In this document: in pieces, positions 43,993 to 52,715 of the stretch
Layout: each line of letters opens with the position of its first letter
Numbering within the stretch: position 1 is the first letter of the stretch
Origin: WJMT01 sp964456985
Lineage (GTDB): Bacteria; Acidobacteriota; Aminicenantia; Aminicenantales; Aminicenantaceae
Assembly (NCBI GenBank): GCA_964456985.1
Contig: CAYWDH010000012.1
Coordinates: 1-64,000 of the forward strand
Reading direction: 5' to 3'
DNA: 64,000 bases
The notes under the pieces: model-generated
The model's input: only the letters and a program-made list of their open reading frames with translations
The model's database searches: none
Told to the model about the DNA's origin: nothing
Translations under genes and position numbers: made by a program

Positions 43993-46626
43993 TTATTCGT
44001 ATTTCAGCGATGATACTGGATCAGCTAAGGAAGCTTTCACAGCTTGATAGCTGACTGTAAGCAAAGCAATCAGCCAGGCAAGAGCACCTGCCAGGAAGAA
44101 AGTCCCGAAACTGATATGAGCGCGGTAGGCAAAATTCTGAAGCCACCTGGACATAACCCAATAAGCCAATGGCCAGGCAAAGACATTGGCCAGTAGTGCC
44201 CATTTTGTGAATTCCTTTGAAAGGAGAAACACCAACCTAGATGATGAGGCACCCAGAACTTTTCTGATGCCGATTTCCTTGGTTCGGCGCTCAGCCGAAT
44301 AAGAAGCCAGTCCGAACAGGCCCAGACATCCGATGAATACAGCTAGAAACGCAAAGCAACTGAATATCTGCTGTAGCTTTTCTTCTGACCGGTACTGCTG
44401 GTCAAAATTCTTATCAATGAAATAATACGAAAACGGATAATTCGGCCTCATTTCCACCCAGGTTTTCTTGAGAAAACCCATGGTCTGGGGGATGTTCTGC
44501 GGACTGATCCGGACCGCGATCTGGCCGAGATGAGATTCAGAGAGAAACATCACGATAGGGGAAATCTCCTGATGAAGAGATTCAAAATGAAAGTCCTTGA
44601 CTACTCCGATAACCTGCCCTTGCCGCCTCCCGTAACCGAATCCTTCACCAATGGCTCGTTCCGGTGATTCCCAACCGATCTGCTTCACAGCCGTCTCATT
44701 GAGAATAAAGGCCTGATCAGGATCTGTTCCCATTTGACGAGAAAAATTCCGGCCCGCAGCCAACTCCATTTTGAATGTCGGGATATAATCATAATCCACC
44801 ATGATCATGGCAATGCGAAATGTAATGGGTTGGCTCGTCTCACCGCTCAGCACCCGGGCACCCGCTGAATCGAGCAAACGGCCGGATGGCACTCTTGAAG
44901 CAGCTGAAACGTTCAGAACATCAGGATTTTGAAGCAAACGGTTTTTGAAGTCATCCAGATTCTGGAGTATAGAATCACTGGAAGGAAGAACTGCGACCTG
45001 TTCTTCATCAAAACCAAGGTCCAGGGACCGCATATAATCCAGCTGATTAGAAACAACGGTCACGCAAATAATCAATATGATAGAAATGGAGAATTGAAAC
45101 ACCACTAAAATGCTCCGGAAAGACAATCCTCTTTTCCGGCTCCCTATTTTATCCCTTAAAACTCGGATAGGTTTAAAGGCTGAAAGATAAAAGGCGGGAT
45201 AGAGCCCGGCCAGAAATCCGACAATAACAGCCAACAGAAAAAGCAGTAAAAGAAGCTGACTGTTTTTTATAAGGTTAAAAGACAACTCTTTTCCAATGAA
45301 TTGACTGAATGCAGGGAGGACTAAATAAACAAGACCCAATGCCAACAGAAGTGAGATTACAGCGGTCAGAATGGACTCATTCAAAAATTGATGGACTAAC
45401 TGAATGCGCTGCGCGCCCACAACCTTGCGCATTCCCACTTCTCTGGCCCGGCCAGCAGAACGGGCTGTGGCCAGGTTCATGAAATTCACACAAGCAATCA
45501 GGAGAACAAAAAAGGCGATCACAGAAAACACATAAACATAAGTGATGTCACTGTTGGCTTCGATCTCAGAATCCAAATGGGAGTGAAGATGGATATCTGT
45601 AATTGGTTGAAGTTCCAGCTTGGTCTTTTCGCTCATCCCTTTGGACAAATGCCTGTCAATAAAAGGATCCAGCTGGCTTTTCAACCGGTTGATATCATAA
45701 TTATTAGGCAGCAAGAGATAAGTGGCGTAATTATTGCTGGCCCAGTTCTGCAGTTCCTCATCGCCGACTACAGCTGCGTAGGTCTTAAAAGAACCAAAGA
45801 AATCCGCATGGAAATGGGAATTATGGGGAATATTTTCCATAACCCCGGTCACCATCATATCTGCTTTTTGAGTATCAACCTGAATCTGAAGCGTCTTCCC
45901 TATTGGATTCTCATCTCCAAAGTATTTTTTTGCCATTTCTTCAGAAATGACTATGTTAAAAGGATCTTGAAGAGCAGTCTTAGGATCCCCAGCTGTCAAA
46001 GGAAAAGAAAACACCTCAAATAGGTCCTGCTCAGCAAAAAAGAAACGAGGCTCCTCAAAGTACTCAGAGTCTCTTCCGACTAAAAGTCTTCCTATCCGGA
46101 TCATCCGGACCGCATGTTCGATTTCAGGAAAATCGTTTTCAAGCAAAGGGGCAATAGGAGGCGCTACTTGCCCTAGATGAAGGCTGACCACTCCGTCTTC
46201 ATTAAACCATTCCCGAGTCACTCGGTAGATGCGGTCATGGTTTTCATGAAATCGATCATAGCTCAGCTCATCAAAAACGAACAGCATGATAAGAATACAG
46301 CAGGCCATGCCCACAGCCAGTCCTGCAACATTAATAAATGCATATCCCTTGTGCTTTCTGATAGTCCGAAAGGCTGTTTTTAAATAATTTTGAAACATAA
46401 CCATCCTCCAGTACAACGAAAATTTGATAAATGGATAAAGTGATCGGATCATGTGTTTCCAGTACCATGCATTGGCGTTCCTCTCCCCTTTTGCGGATAA
46501 GATGTATCTGTACTCTTCACGCAGGTCTTCCCTGATCGGCCACTGATCCTCAGCCCATGCCAGCTTCAGTATGATCCTCTCCGGCAGGCTGGGGGGAAGA
46601 GGCACTTTTCTATTTTCAAATTTCAT
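43993..46626 (-). CDS. MacB/FtsX-type ABC permease with N-terminal prefix domain
   Basis: This 877-residue membrane protein has a short cytosolic prefix (about 1-72, PERIILKLAWAEDQWPIREDLREEY) found in permeases encoded with PadR regulators. Two MacB_PCD/FtsX halves follow, with coupling helices EVGMRKVVGA and EIGIRKVLGA, and the tail ADPVSSLKYE. No ATPase gene is adjacent. It overlaps the PadR-family gene by 4 bp (ATGA). It is a paralogue of the permease at 11983-14403. Cargo is unknown; export of a toxic or signalling compound under PadR control is the usual model. Confidence 0.92.
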   Translation of the reverse strand: MKFENRKVPLPPSLPERIILKLAWAEDQWPIREDLREEYRYILSAKGERNANAWYWKHMIRSLYPFIKFSLYWRMVMFQNYLKTAFRTIRKHKGYAFINVAGLAVGMACCILIMLFVFDELSYDRFHENHDRIYRVTREWFNEDGVVSLHLGQVAPPIAPLLENDFPEIEHAVRMIRIGRLLVGRDSEYFEEPRFFFAEQDLFEVFSFPLTAGDPKTALQDPFNIVISEEMAKKYFGDENPIGKTLQIQVDTQKADMMVTGVMENIPHNSHFHADFFGSFKTYAAVVGDEELQNWASNNYATYLLLPNNYDINRLKSQLDPFIDRHLSKGMSEKTKLELQPITDIHLHSHLDSEIEANSDITYVYVFSVIAFFVLLIACVNFMNLATARSAGRAREVGMRKVVGAQRIQLVHQFLNESILTAVISLLLALGLVYLVLPAFSQFIGKELSFNLIKNSQLLLLLFLLAVIVGFLAGLYPAFYLSAFKPIRVLRDKIGSRKRGLSFRSILVVFQFSISIILIICVTVVSNQLDYMRSLDLGFDEEQVAVLPSSDSILQNLDDFKNRLLQNPDVLNVSAASRVPSGRLLDSAGARVLSGETSQPITFRIAMIMVDYDYIPTFKMELAAGRNFSRQMGTDPDQAFILNETAVKQIGWESPERAIGEGFGYGRRQGQVIGVVKDFHFESLHQEISPIVMFLSESHLGQIAVRISPQNIPQTMGFLKKTWVEMRPNYPFSYYFIDKNFDQQYRSEEKLQQIFSCFAFLAVFIGCLGLFGLASYSAERRTKEIGIRKVLGASSSRLVFLLSKEFTKWALLANVFAWPLAYWVMSRWLQNFAYRAHISFGTFFLAGALAWLIALLTVSYQAVKASLADPVSSLKYE

Positions 46627-46949
46627 GATCCATCAAAAGAAAATTCATTGATATCTTTCCACAGCCGTTTGTGAAGCTCGACCGCATCCTTGAGGGCCCG
46701 GATGCCTAAAAGCGTCAGACTAAAATACGCTCTGCTCCGGCCTCCTTTTTTTGGGAGTGGATCTCCCTTGCTTTTTGTAATGTATCCCTTATAGGCCATC
46801 TGTCTCAAAAGACCATAGAGAGTGCCGTACGTATAGTCTTTTCCTGTGTCTTTTCGCACCTGTCTCCTTATAGACACACCGTAGGCTTTCTCTTTCAAAC
46901 GCCAGATAGCTAAAAGCACCATCTCTTCAGCCCTGCTTATTTCTTTCAT
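46623..46949 (-). CDS. PadR-family transcriptional regulator
   Basis: This 108-residue winged-helix repressor shows KAYGVSIRRQV and TYGTLYGLLRQMAYKGYITK, typical of the PadR recognition helix and wing. It probably represses its own operon with the permease and releases on binding a ligand. The ATG at 46949 follows GGGGAG and is 23 codons inside the longest frame. It is coupled to the permease by an ATGA overlap and divergent from the GGDEF gene. Confidence 0.93.
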   Translation of the reverse strand: MKEISRAEEMVLLAIWRLKEKAYGVSIRRQVRKDTGKDYTYGTLYGLLRQMAYKGYITKSKGDPLPKKGGRSRAYFSLTLLGIRALKDAVELHKRLWKDINEFSFDGS

Positions 46950-47041
46950 GTCTTGAGTCTCCCCATTTATTTGTGTTTCACAAAAATATAGACGCACAGC
47001 CATGTAAAAAGGTTGCACAATTTTTTATGGGCCCTCTTCTA

Positions 47042-47070
47042 TTGACAGAAATAGCACTATTCTATATCTT
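47042..47070 (+). promoter_or_regulatory. Sigma-70 promoter of the diguanylate cyclase gene
   Basis: A consensus TTGACA (47042-47047), a 17-bp spacer and TATCTT (47065-47070), followed by a leader of about 110 nt before the ATG at 47188. Confidence 0.55.
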
Positions 47071-47187
47071 TTGTTTATAATACATTAAGAGGAATTGACT
47101 GAGCGCAGAGAAGAACAACCCTCAGAATCATCAAAAAAGAGGCTTCATCCGTTTATTAAGTCTCATTTTGTTTTATTGAGGTATTAA

Positions 47188-48993
47188 ATGAATAAACCAA
47201 ACAAGGATGACCTGAAGATTCAATTAAAAAAATCTCAAAAAAGAATAAAAGAACCTGAAGATAAATATAATGTTCCTGAACTATTAGAAAGACTGAAAAG
47301 ACTTGAAGAAGCTATTGATTCCTCCGATGATCTGATCATATCACTGGACAGGAACGCTGTTTTTCTCTTTTTAAATAAGGCATTCTCAAAATATTATTCA
47401 GTAAATAGAAACAAGGTGATAGGACACAGCATGATCGAGTTTGTTGGTGAAGAACACTTCAATAAGGTCCTGAAGCCCATCTTTGATGAAGTCCTCCGGG
47501 GAAATTCCGTTAAAAAGGAGATGTCCTATGATTTTCCGGGCATTGGCAAGAGGTATTTTTCAGTTCTCTTTTCTCCCCAGAAAGGCGGGGAAAAAGACGA
47601 CACTGGTGTGGTCGGAGTCATGCGGGATATTACAGACCGGGTGTTGATGGAAAATAAGATAAAAGAAAGCGAAAAGAAATACAGAGAGCTGATCAATGCT
47701 ACAAATGACGCCATAGAGGTCATAGATTTTGATGCTCACTTTATTGATGTCAATGACACAGCTGTCAGAATGCTGGGGTACACAAGGGAAGAACTTCTCT
47801 CTATGGGTCCTCCAGATATTGATGCAAACCTGAAAAAGGAAGAAATAAAAGAACTTGCCAAAAGGATGAAGAAAGATGAAGTACAGGTCTTAGAGACCAC
47901 CCATAAAACCAAAGACGGGCGTATCATTCCTGTCGAGATAAGCTCAAGCCTCATTTTATATAAAGGGGAAACAGCTATATTAACTATAGCCCGGGATATC
48001 ACTCGGCGTAAGAAAGCAGAGAAAGAACTGCTTGAAGAAAGAAACAAACTGAGAGAGCTCCACAGCGCCGTTGATCAACTTCAAGAATGTGAGACAGAAG
48101 ATGAGCTCTGGGATAAAGCCCTTGAAGTGACAAAGAATATTCTGAAGCTGGATCATTGTATCTTTTATGTTTTAGAGAAAGACAAGCTGGTACCCAAAGC
48201 TGTGAGCAGAGAAGCTCTTCCTGAAGGATTAAAATCTCTTTATTTAGATGAAGGGATCGTAGGCAGGACATTACGCGAGCACAAAACCATACAGGGTAGG
48301 GATTTAAGAAAATGGAAAGAAGCGAAACCGATCAGGAAAGATGTGAGGTCTTTTATTAGCACTCCCATTGGAAAAGTAGCGGTGATTCAGATTTTTTCTA
48401 CACGAATAGGGGCTTTTAGCAGCCAGGATGTGAATCTGACCAAGATTTTAGCCGGGCATCTTCGTGAAGAAGCAGCCAGGATCCGTCTGGAAGAGGAACT
48501 CCGCGCTCAAGCTATACGTGACCCCCTGACCGGTTTGTTTAACCGCCGTTATTTTGATCAATCGATAAAAAAAGAAGTCAAGCGTGCCAAGAGATATGAC
48601 CATCCCCTTGGAGTCTTGATGATCGATATAAACAGGTTCAAAGAAATCAACGACAAATTCTCTCATATGACGGGGGATAAAGTTTTGGTTGAAACAGCCC
48701 GCCTACTGGAACAAACTGTTCGTGATATAGATATGGTGGTGCGCTATGGGGGGGATGAATTTTTAATCATCTTTCCTGAAACAAACGAGGAACCCTCAGA
48801 AGTTATCATGGCCCGAATAAGAAAAAATCTTGACGAATGGAACAAAAAGGAGAATATCATGGATTTTCCTTTGACTCTGGCCATGGGAGCCTCCTACCTA
48901 GAGCCGGGGACAGACGAGACCATAGAAACCACCATAAAAAAAGCCGATCAAAAAATGTATGAAGATAAAAAAAGACAAAAAAAGCAAAGATAG
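47188..48993 (+). CDS. PAS-PAS-GAF-GGDEF diguanylate cyclase
   Basis: This 601-residue soluble sensor makes cyclic di-GMP. After a short Lys/Glu-rich coiled coil come PAS1 (about 35-150), PAS2 (about 155-275), a GAF domain (about 290-430) and a GGDEF domain (about 435-595). The active site is GGDEF at 521-525. RDID at 512-515, five residues earlier, is a canonical product-inhibition I-site. No EAL domain is present and no TM helix, so it senses a cytosolic signal. It is monocistronic. Confidence 0.95.
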   Translation: MNKPNKDDLKIQLKKSQKRIKEPEDKYNVPELLERLKRLEEAIDSSDDLIISLDRNAVFLFLNKAFSKYYSVNRNKVIGHSMIEFVGEEHFNKVLKPIFDEVLRGNSVKKEMSYDFPGIGKRYFSVLFSPQKGGEKDDTGVVGVMRDITDRVLMENKIKESEKKYRELINATNDAIEVIDFDAHFIDVNDTAVRMLGYTREELLSMGPPDIDANLKKEEIKELAKRMKKDEVQVLETTHKTKDGRIIPVEISSSLILYKGETAILTIARDITRRKKAEKELLEERNKLRELHSAVDQLQECETEDELWDKALEVTKNILKLDHCIFYVLEKDKLVPKAVSREALPEGLKSLYLDEGIVGRTLREHKTIQGRDLRKWKEAKPIRKDVRSFISTPIGKVAVIQIFSTRIGAFSSQDVNLTKILAGHLREEAARIRLEEELRAQAIRDPLTGLFNRRYFDQSIKKEVKRAKRYDHPLGVLMIDINRFKEINDKFSHMTGDKVLVETARLLEQTVRDIDMVVRYGGDEFLIIFPETNEEPSEVIMARIRKNLDEWNKKENIMDFPLTLAMGASYLEPGTDETIETTIKKADQKMYEDKKRQKKQR

Positions 48994-49004
48994 CAAACTA
49001 TCAA

Positions 49005-49058
49005 TTATTCATATTTAAGCGCTCTTTCCGGATCCGCCAATGACGTTCTTACTGCCAG
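49005..49058 (-). pseudogene. Relic of the 3' end of an FtsX-type permease gene
   Basis: Read on the minus strand, these 54 bases encode LAVRTSLADPERALKYE and a stop. This closely matches the C termini of the two intact permeases in the window (AVKASLADPVSSLKYE at 43993 and the ESLRYE end at 11983). No upstream part of the permease remains: the stop of the VPS10-like gene (49060-49062) is directly adjacent. It looks like a scar left when a permease gene was replaced or deleted. Confidence 0.75.
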
Positions 49059-49059
49059 A

Positions 49060-52000
49060 TTAAAAATCTATTGTTTTTGGTGGTCTGAGTGTTTTAATCC
49101 CGTTTTCCTCCAGAACTTTGTTTAATTCAGGGATGTCTTCATCAATCAGTGCGTTCATGCGCATCACAAGCTTTTTCACCGCCCCTTTAAGCTGTCCCAG
49201 CATAAATATATCTGTTTCTGTGGGTCTTGACGGATAGCTCCCTATGGAAAGGGACAGCATCAGAGTCATCTCGCTTATGGAGCCGCCTCTCAGCGCATAT
49301 TCCAGTGATCCTCTGTAACCGATTCCTTTGGGAATGATGTCTGTTTCAAGCGGGCTGAATTTTTCCTCAAAGGCCTGAATGGCTTTTTCAACTTCCTTAG
49401 GAAAAGTCTCTTTCTCTTCTTTTGTTTCTTTCATTTTATCGATCTGTCTTCTGATGCTTTTAACACCTGTGACAGCCATCCCCATTTTTCTGGACAGATT
49501 CATAGCTTCCACCTGTTTTTCTATTTGAATTGTCCTTTCATCACCTCCCATTCTAAATCCTGGCACAGGCTTAACCTCACCTTTTTCTTTCAGTACATCA
49601 TCGCTAATATTGAGCTCAATTTCATATTCACCAGCCGTGACTTCAGGAGGAGAGACCATTCCCAGCCCTCCGGTTTTAACGGGTTCTCCTTCTTCTGTTC
49701 TCGGAACAAACTGCAGATTCCACATGTACCGGTAAACCCCCTTTTTATTAAGAACTCTCATTTGATAAATCTCTTGTCCGTCTTTGTTTTTAATAAAAAT
49801 CCTGTTTTTTCCGGATGGTTTTTCTCTGAAGTACACATTTATGCCCAGTCCGTACTCAGGATTTTTTCCGGAATACAGAGCCCCGCTGTAGGAATCGCCT
49901 CTAGAAGAGATAAAGCGCTTTGTGGCTGGTCTTATTGAAAAGACGTGATAAGGTTTGTTGAGGACTTCTTCGGTCATCTCCTGAAGAGGCCGGATATCAT
50001 CCATGATCCAGATGCCTCTACCGTGTGTTCCGATGATCAGGTCATTGTCTCTCGGGTGTACAGCAATATCTCTGACTGCTACAGTGGGGAGATTGTTGTT
50101 CAATGAAAACCAGGTTTTTCCTCCATCAAGAGATGCATACATCCCGAATTCCATTCCCGCAAAAAGCAGATTTTTGTTTCTCAGGTCCTCCCTCACTACA
50201 TGGATCCACCCAAAGGGAAGGTTTCCCTTGATCGATGTCCAGGTTTCTCCGAAATCTGCGGTCTTATAAAGATACGGAGCATAGTCGTCACTCCGGTGCC
50301 CGTCAAAGGCCGCATAAGCAGTCCCCGCATCAAAATGAGAGGCTTCAATCTTTGTACACCATGTATAAGGAGGCAGGTCCGGGATATTTCCAACCACGTT
50401 CTTCCAGTCCTCTCCCCCGTTTCTGGTCACCTGAACATTGCCATCATCTGTTCCGCACCAGATAAGTCCTTTCTCAAGCGGAGATTCAGCTATGGTGTAT
50501 ATGGTGCAGTGCACTTCGGCTCCTGTGTTATCTAGCGTGATCAGACCTCCTGAATCCTTTAACTTGTCCGGGTCATTCGTGGAAAGGTCCGGGCTCACGA
50601 TCTCCCAGGAATAACCCTGGTCTTCGCTTTTAAACAAATAATTTCCGCCTGTATATATGGTGCTGTGGTCATGTGGAGAAATAAGGACCGGTGAATTCCA
50701 GTTAAACCGGTATGGAGGCTCATCCAGAGCGGCCATGGGTTTTATGCTCTTGCTGCGGTCAATCTCAAGATTATACATGTAGAGCCCGTTCATCTGTGAG
50801 TTCCCGTAGACTATATTATAGTCCGTAGGGTCCACTTCACAGTAAAATCCGTCTCCGCCTCCAACACTGTTCCAGTCTTCATTGATGATCCCGCCCGAAT
50901 CCAGACTGTTGCTGGGGCCTCCCCAGACACCGTTGTCCTGAAGCCCGCAGTACACATAGTAAGGATCCCGCATATCATATCCGACCTGGTAAACCTCTGA
51001 CAGCGCCATATGTTTGATAGGACGCCAGTGAGCGCCCTGGTCATATGTGATATCAATACCTCCGTCGTTTCCATCGATGAGATGTTGAGGATTCCAGGGA
51101 TCGATCCACAGCGCATGATGGTCCGGATGCGTATTAGATGATATGGCTTTGAACTTCTTCCCTCTGTCTTTTGAAACGAAAAGACCGCCGGAAAAAACAT
51201 ACACTACTTCGTCATCCGTTGGATCCACTCTTATCTGGCTGTAATAAAAGGGCCTGAAATTGACCTTCGTGAACATCTCGTTGTCACACGTTCTTGACCA
51301 GGTAATCCCTTTGTCTTCCGATCGCCAAATGCCCCCGTCTTCATGCTCGATCAAAGCATAAACCACATTGGGGCTGCTCCTGGATACATCCAGTCCGATC
51401 CTTCCCATGATTCCTTCTGGCAGGTCTTTGATCAGCCGCTTCCAACTCTCTCCGGCATCTTCGGTCTTATAAATGCCGCTTCCCTGCCCCCCGCTGTAGA
51501 AATAATAGGGATATCTCTGGTAATCCCAGGCCGCAGCATACAGGATAAGGGGATTTGAAGGATCTATAACCAGATCAGCAAATCCTGTGCTCTCATTCAC
51601 ATAAAGGACCTTATTCCATGTCTTTCCGCCGTCTGTGGTCTTGTATATCCCCCTTTCCTTATTTTTTCCCCACAGGTGGCCCAGAGCCGCCACATAAACT
51701 GTGTCCGGATCCTCCCTATCAATGACAATCCGGCTTATATGACGGGATTGCTTTAATCCCATATGTTCCCATGTCTTTCCGCCGTCTGTGGATTTATAAA
51801 CACCGTCCCCTATGGTCACACTATTTCTGGAAGTGGCTTCACCTGTCCCGACCCAAATCACATCCGGATTATTCTGATCAACAGCAATATCTCCCACAGA
51901 TACTGTGCTTTCCTTATCAAATATAGGCTCCCAAGTGATTCCGTCATTGACTGATCTCCATACCCCACTGGGCCCTACAGCCGCATAGATGATCCAGGGC

Positions 52001-52176
52001 TTGTCTTCAACAGCTTCGATATCAACCGTTCTTCCTCCCATCACTGCAGGTCCGATGCATCTCCAGGACATCTCTTTGAAGATGTCTCCGACCTGCTCGG
52101 CACTTTGAGAATAAGCAAAAGAAAAAACAACAAAAAACAGACATACTACTGATATAAATATTTTTTTTGTTTTCAT
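49060..52176 (-). CDS. Exported VPS10/sortilin-like BNR beta-propeller protein
   Basis: This protein of about 1038 residues has a cleavable signal (to SFAYSQ). Residues about 30-750 form many BNR/Asp-box repeats such as SVNDGITW, STDGGKTW, TTDGGKTW and SKDRGKKF, which build ten- or more-bladed propellers like VPS10. A Fn3-like segment and a helical C terminus (about 900-1030) follow. Despite glycosyl-hydrolase names often given to this family, no sialidase active site was identified. Binding of peptides or glycans at the surface is more likely. The ATG at 52176 follows GAAGGAGAAGGG and is 7 codons inside the longest frame. Confidence 0.88.
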   Translation of the reverse strand: MKTKKIFISVVCLFFVVFSFAYSQSAEQVGDIFKEMSWRCIGPAVMGGRTVDIEAVEDKPWIIYAAVGPSGVWRSVNDGITWEPIFDKESTVSVGDIAVDQNNPDVIWVGTGEATSRNSVTIGDGVYKSTDGGKTWEHMGLKQSRHISRIVIDREDPDTVYVAALGHLWGKNKERGIYKTTDGGKTWNKVLYVNESTGFADLVIDPSNPLILYAAAWDYQRYPYYFYSGGQGSGIYKTEDAGESWKRLIKDLPEGIMGRIGLDVSRSSPNVVYALIEHEDGGIWRSEDKGITWSRTCDNEMFTKVNFRPFYYSQIRVDPTDDEVVYVFSGGLFVSKDRGKKFKAISSNTHPDHHALWIDPWNPQHLIDGNDGGIDITYDQGAHWRPIKHMALSEVYQVGYDMRDPYYVYCGLQDNGVWGGPSNSLDSGGIINEDWNSVGGGDGFYCEVDPTDYNIVYGNSQMNGLYMYNLEIDRSKSIKPMAALDEPPYRFNWNSPVLISPHDHSTIYTGGNYLFKSEDQGYSWEIVSPDLSTNDPDKLKDSGGLITLDNTGAEVHCTIYTIAESPLEKGLIWCGTDDGNVQVTRNGGEDWKNVVGNIPDLPPYTWCTKIEASHFDAGTAYAAFDGHRSDDYAPYLYKTADFGETWTSIKGNLPFGWIHVVREDLRNKNLLFAGMEFGMYASLDGGKTWFSLNNNLPTVAVRDIAVHPRDNDLIIGTHGRGIWIMDDIRPLQEMTEEVLNKPYHVFSIRPATKRFISSRGDSYSGALYSGKNPEYGLGINVYFREKPSGKNRIFIKNKDGQEIYQMRVLNKKGVYRYMWNLQFVPRTEEGEPVKTGGLGMVSPPEVTAGEYEIELNISDDVLKEKGEVKPVPGFRMGGDERTIQIEKQVEAMNLSRKMGMAVTGVKSIRRQIDKMKETKEEKETFPKEVEKAIQAFEEKFSPLETDIIPKGIGYRGSLEYALRGGSISEMTLMLSLSIGSYPSRPTETDIFMLGQLKGAVKKLVMRMNALIDEDIPELNKVLEENGIKTLRPPKTIDF

Positions 52177-52301
52177 AATCCCTTCTCCTTCATTCACTTG
52201 TATTTTTATATTTTAAATACGAAATCTCTTTATGCAAGTTTAATATTTCTATATAATCATTGGTGTTGATTTAACTTATAAGGATAGAGGTGAACAAAAC
52301 G

Positions 52302-52706
52302 ATGGGAATAAACCAAAATAAAAGCCAAAGACGCCTTGAAGACAGAATTCAGGCCTCCTTCTCTGTAATTACCTCTCAGTCCATAATACAGGGGGATATC
52401 AAAAGCAAAGATGACCTTCTCATTTCAGGCCAACTTGAGGGGAATATCAAATGTAGTGGATTGGTGAGGATAGGCCCGGAAGGCCGGATCAAAGGAAGTA
52501 TTCTCAGCCCGTTCATCATCATCGAAGGCCGGATCAAAGGAAACATCAAAGAAGCAGAACAGATCGAAATCCGGAAAACAGGGCAAGTACACGGAGACAT
52601 CTTCACAAAAAGTCTGGCTATGGCGGAAGGAAGCGTCTTTCAGGGACAGATCAATATGACCGAAAAGGGCGGTAAGCCCACTCGTTTTGTAGAAAAAAGA
52701 GAATAA
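52302..52706 (+). CDS. Bactofilin
   Basis: This protein of about 134 residues has one central bactofilin domain (DUF583), a right-handed beta-helix with a 20-residue rhythm of hydrophobic and Gly positions (LLISGQLEGNIK, VRIGPEGRIKG, IIIEGRIKGNIK). It polymerises without nucleotide into filaments that organise the cell envelope. GAGGTG lies 8-9 bases before the ATG at 52302. An in-frame GTG at 52290 overlaps that ribosome site and is less likely. It is transcribed divergently from the VPS10-like gene. Confidence 0.93.
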   Translation: MGINQNKSQRRLEDRIQASFSVITSQSIIQGDIKSKDDLLISGQLEGNIKCSGLVRIGPEGRIKGSILSPFIIIEGRIKGNIKEAEQIEIRKTGQVHGDIFTKSLAMAEGSVFQGQINMTEKGGKPTRFVEKRE

Positions 52707-52715
52707 AACAGAGCC

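Noticed and set aside
47188..48993. Link between the diguanylate cyclase and the cytochrome locus
   Set aside because: It has its own sigma-70 promoter, lies beyond the permease/PadR unit and shares no operator with the cytochrome genes.
49060..52176. Sialidase annotation for the BNR propeller protein
   Set aside because: Asp-box repeats alone do not make a sialidase; the Arg triad and nucleophile could not be identified.
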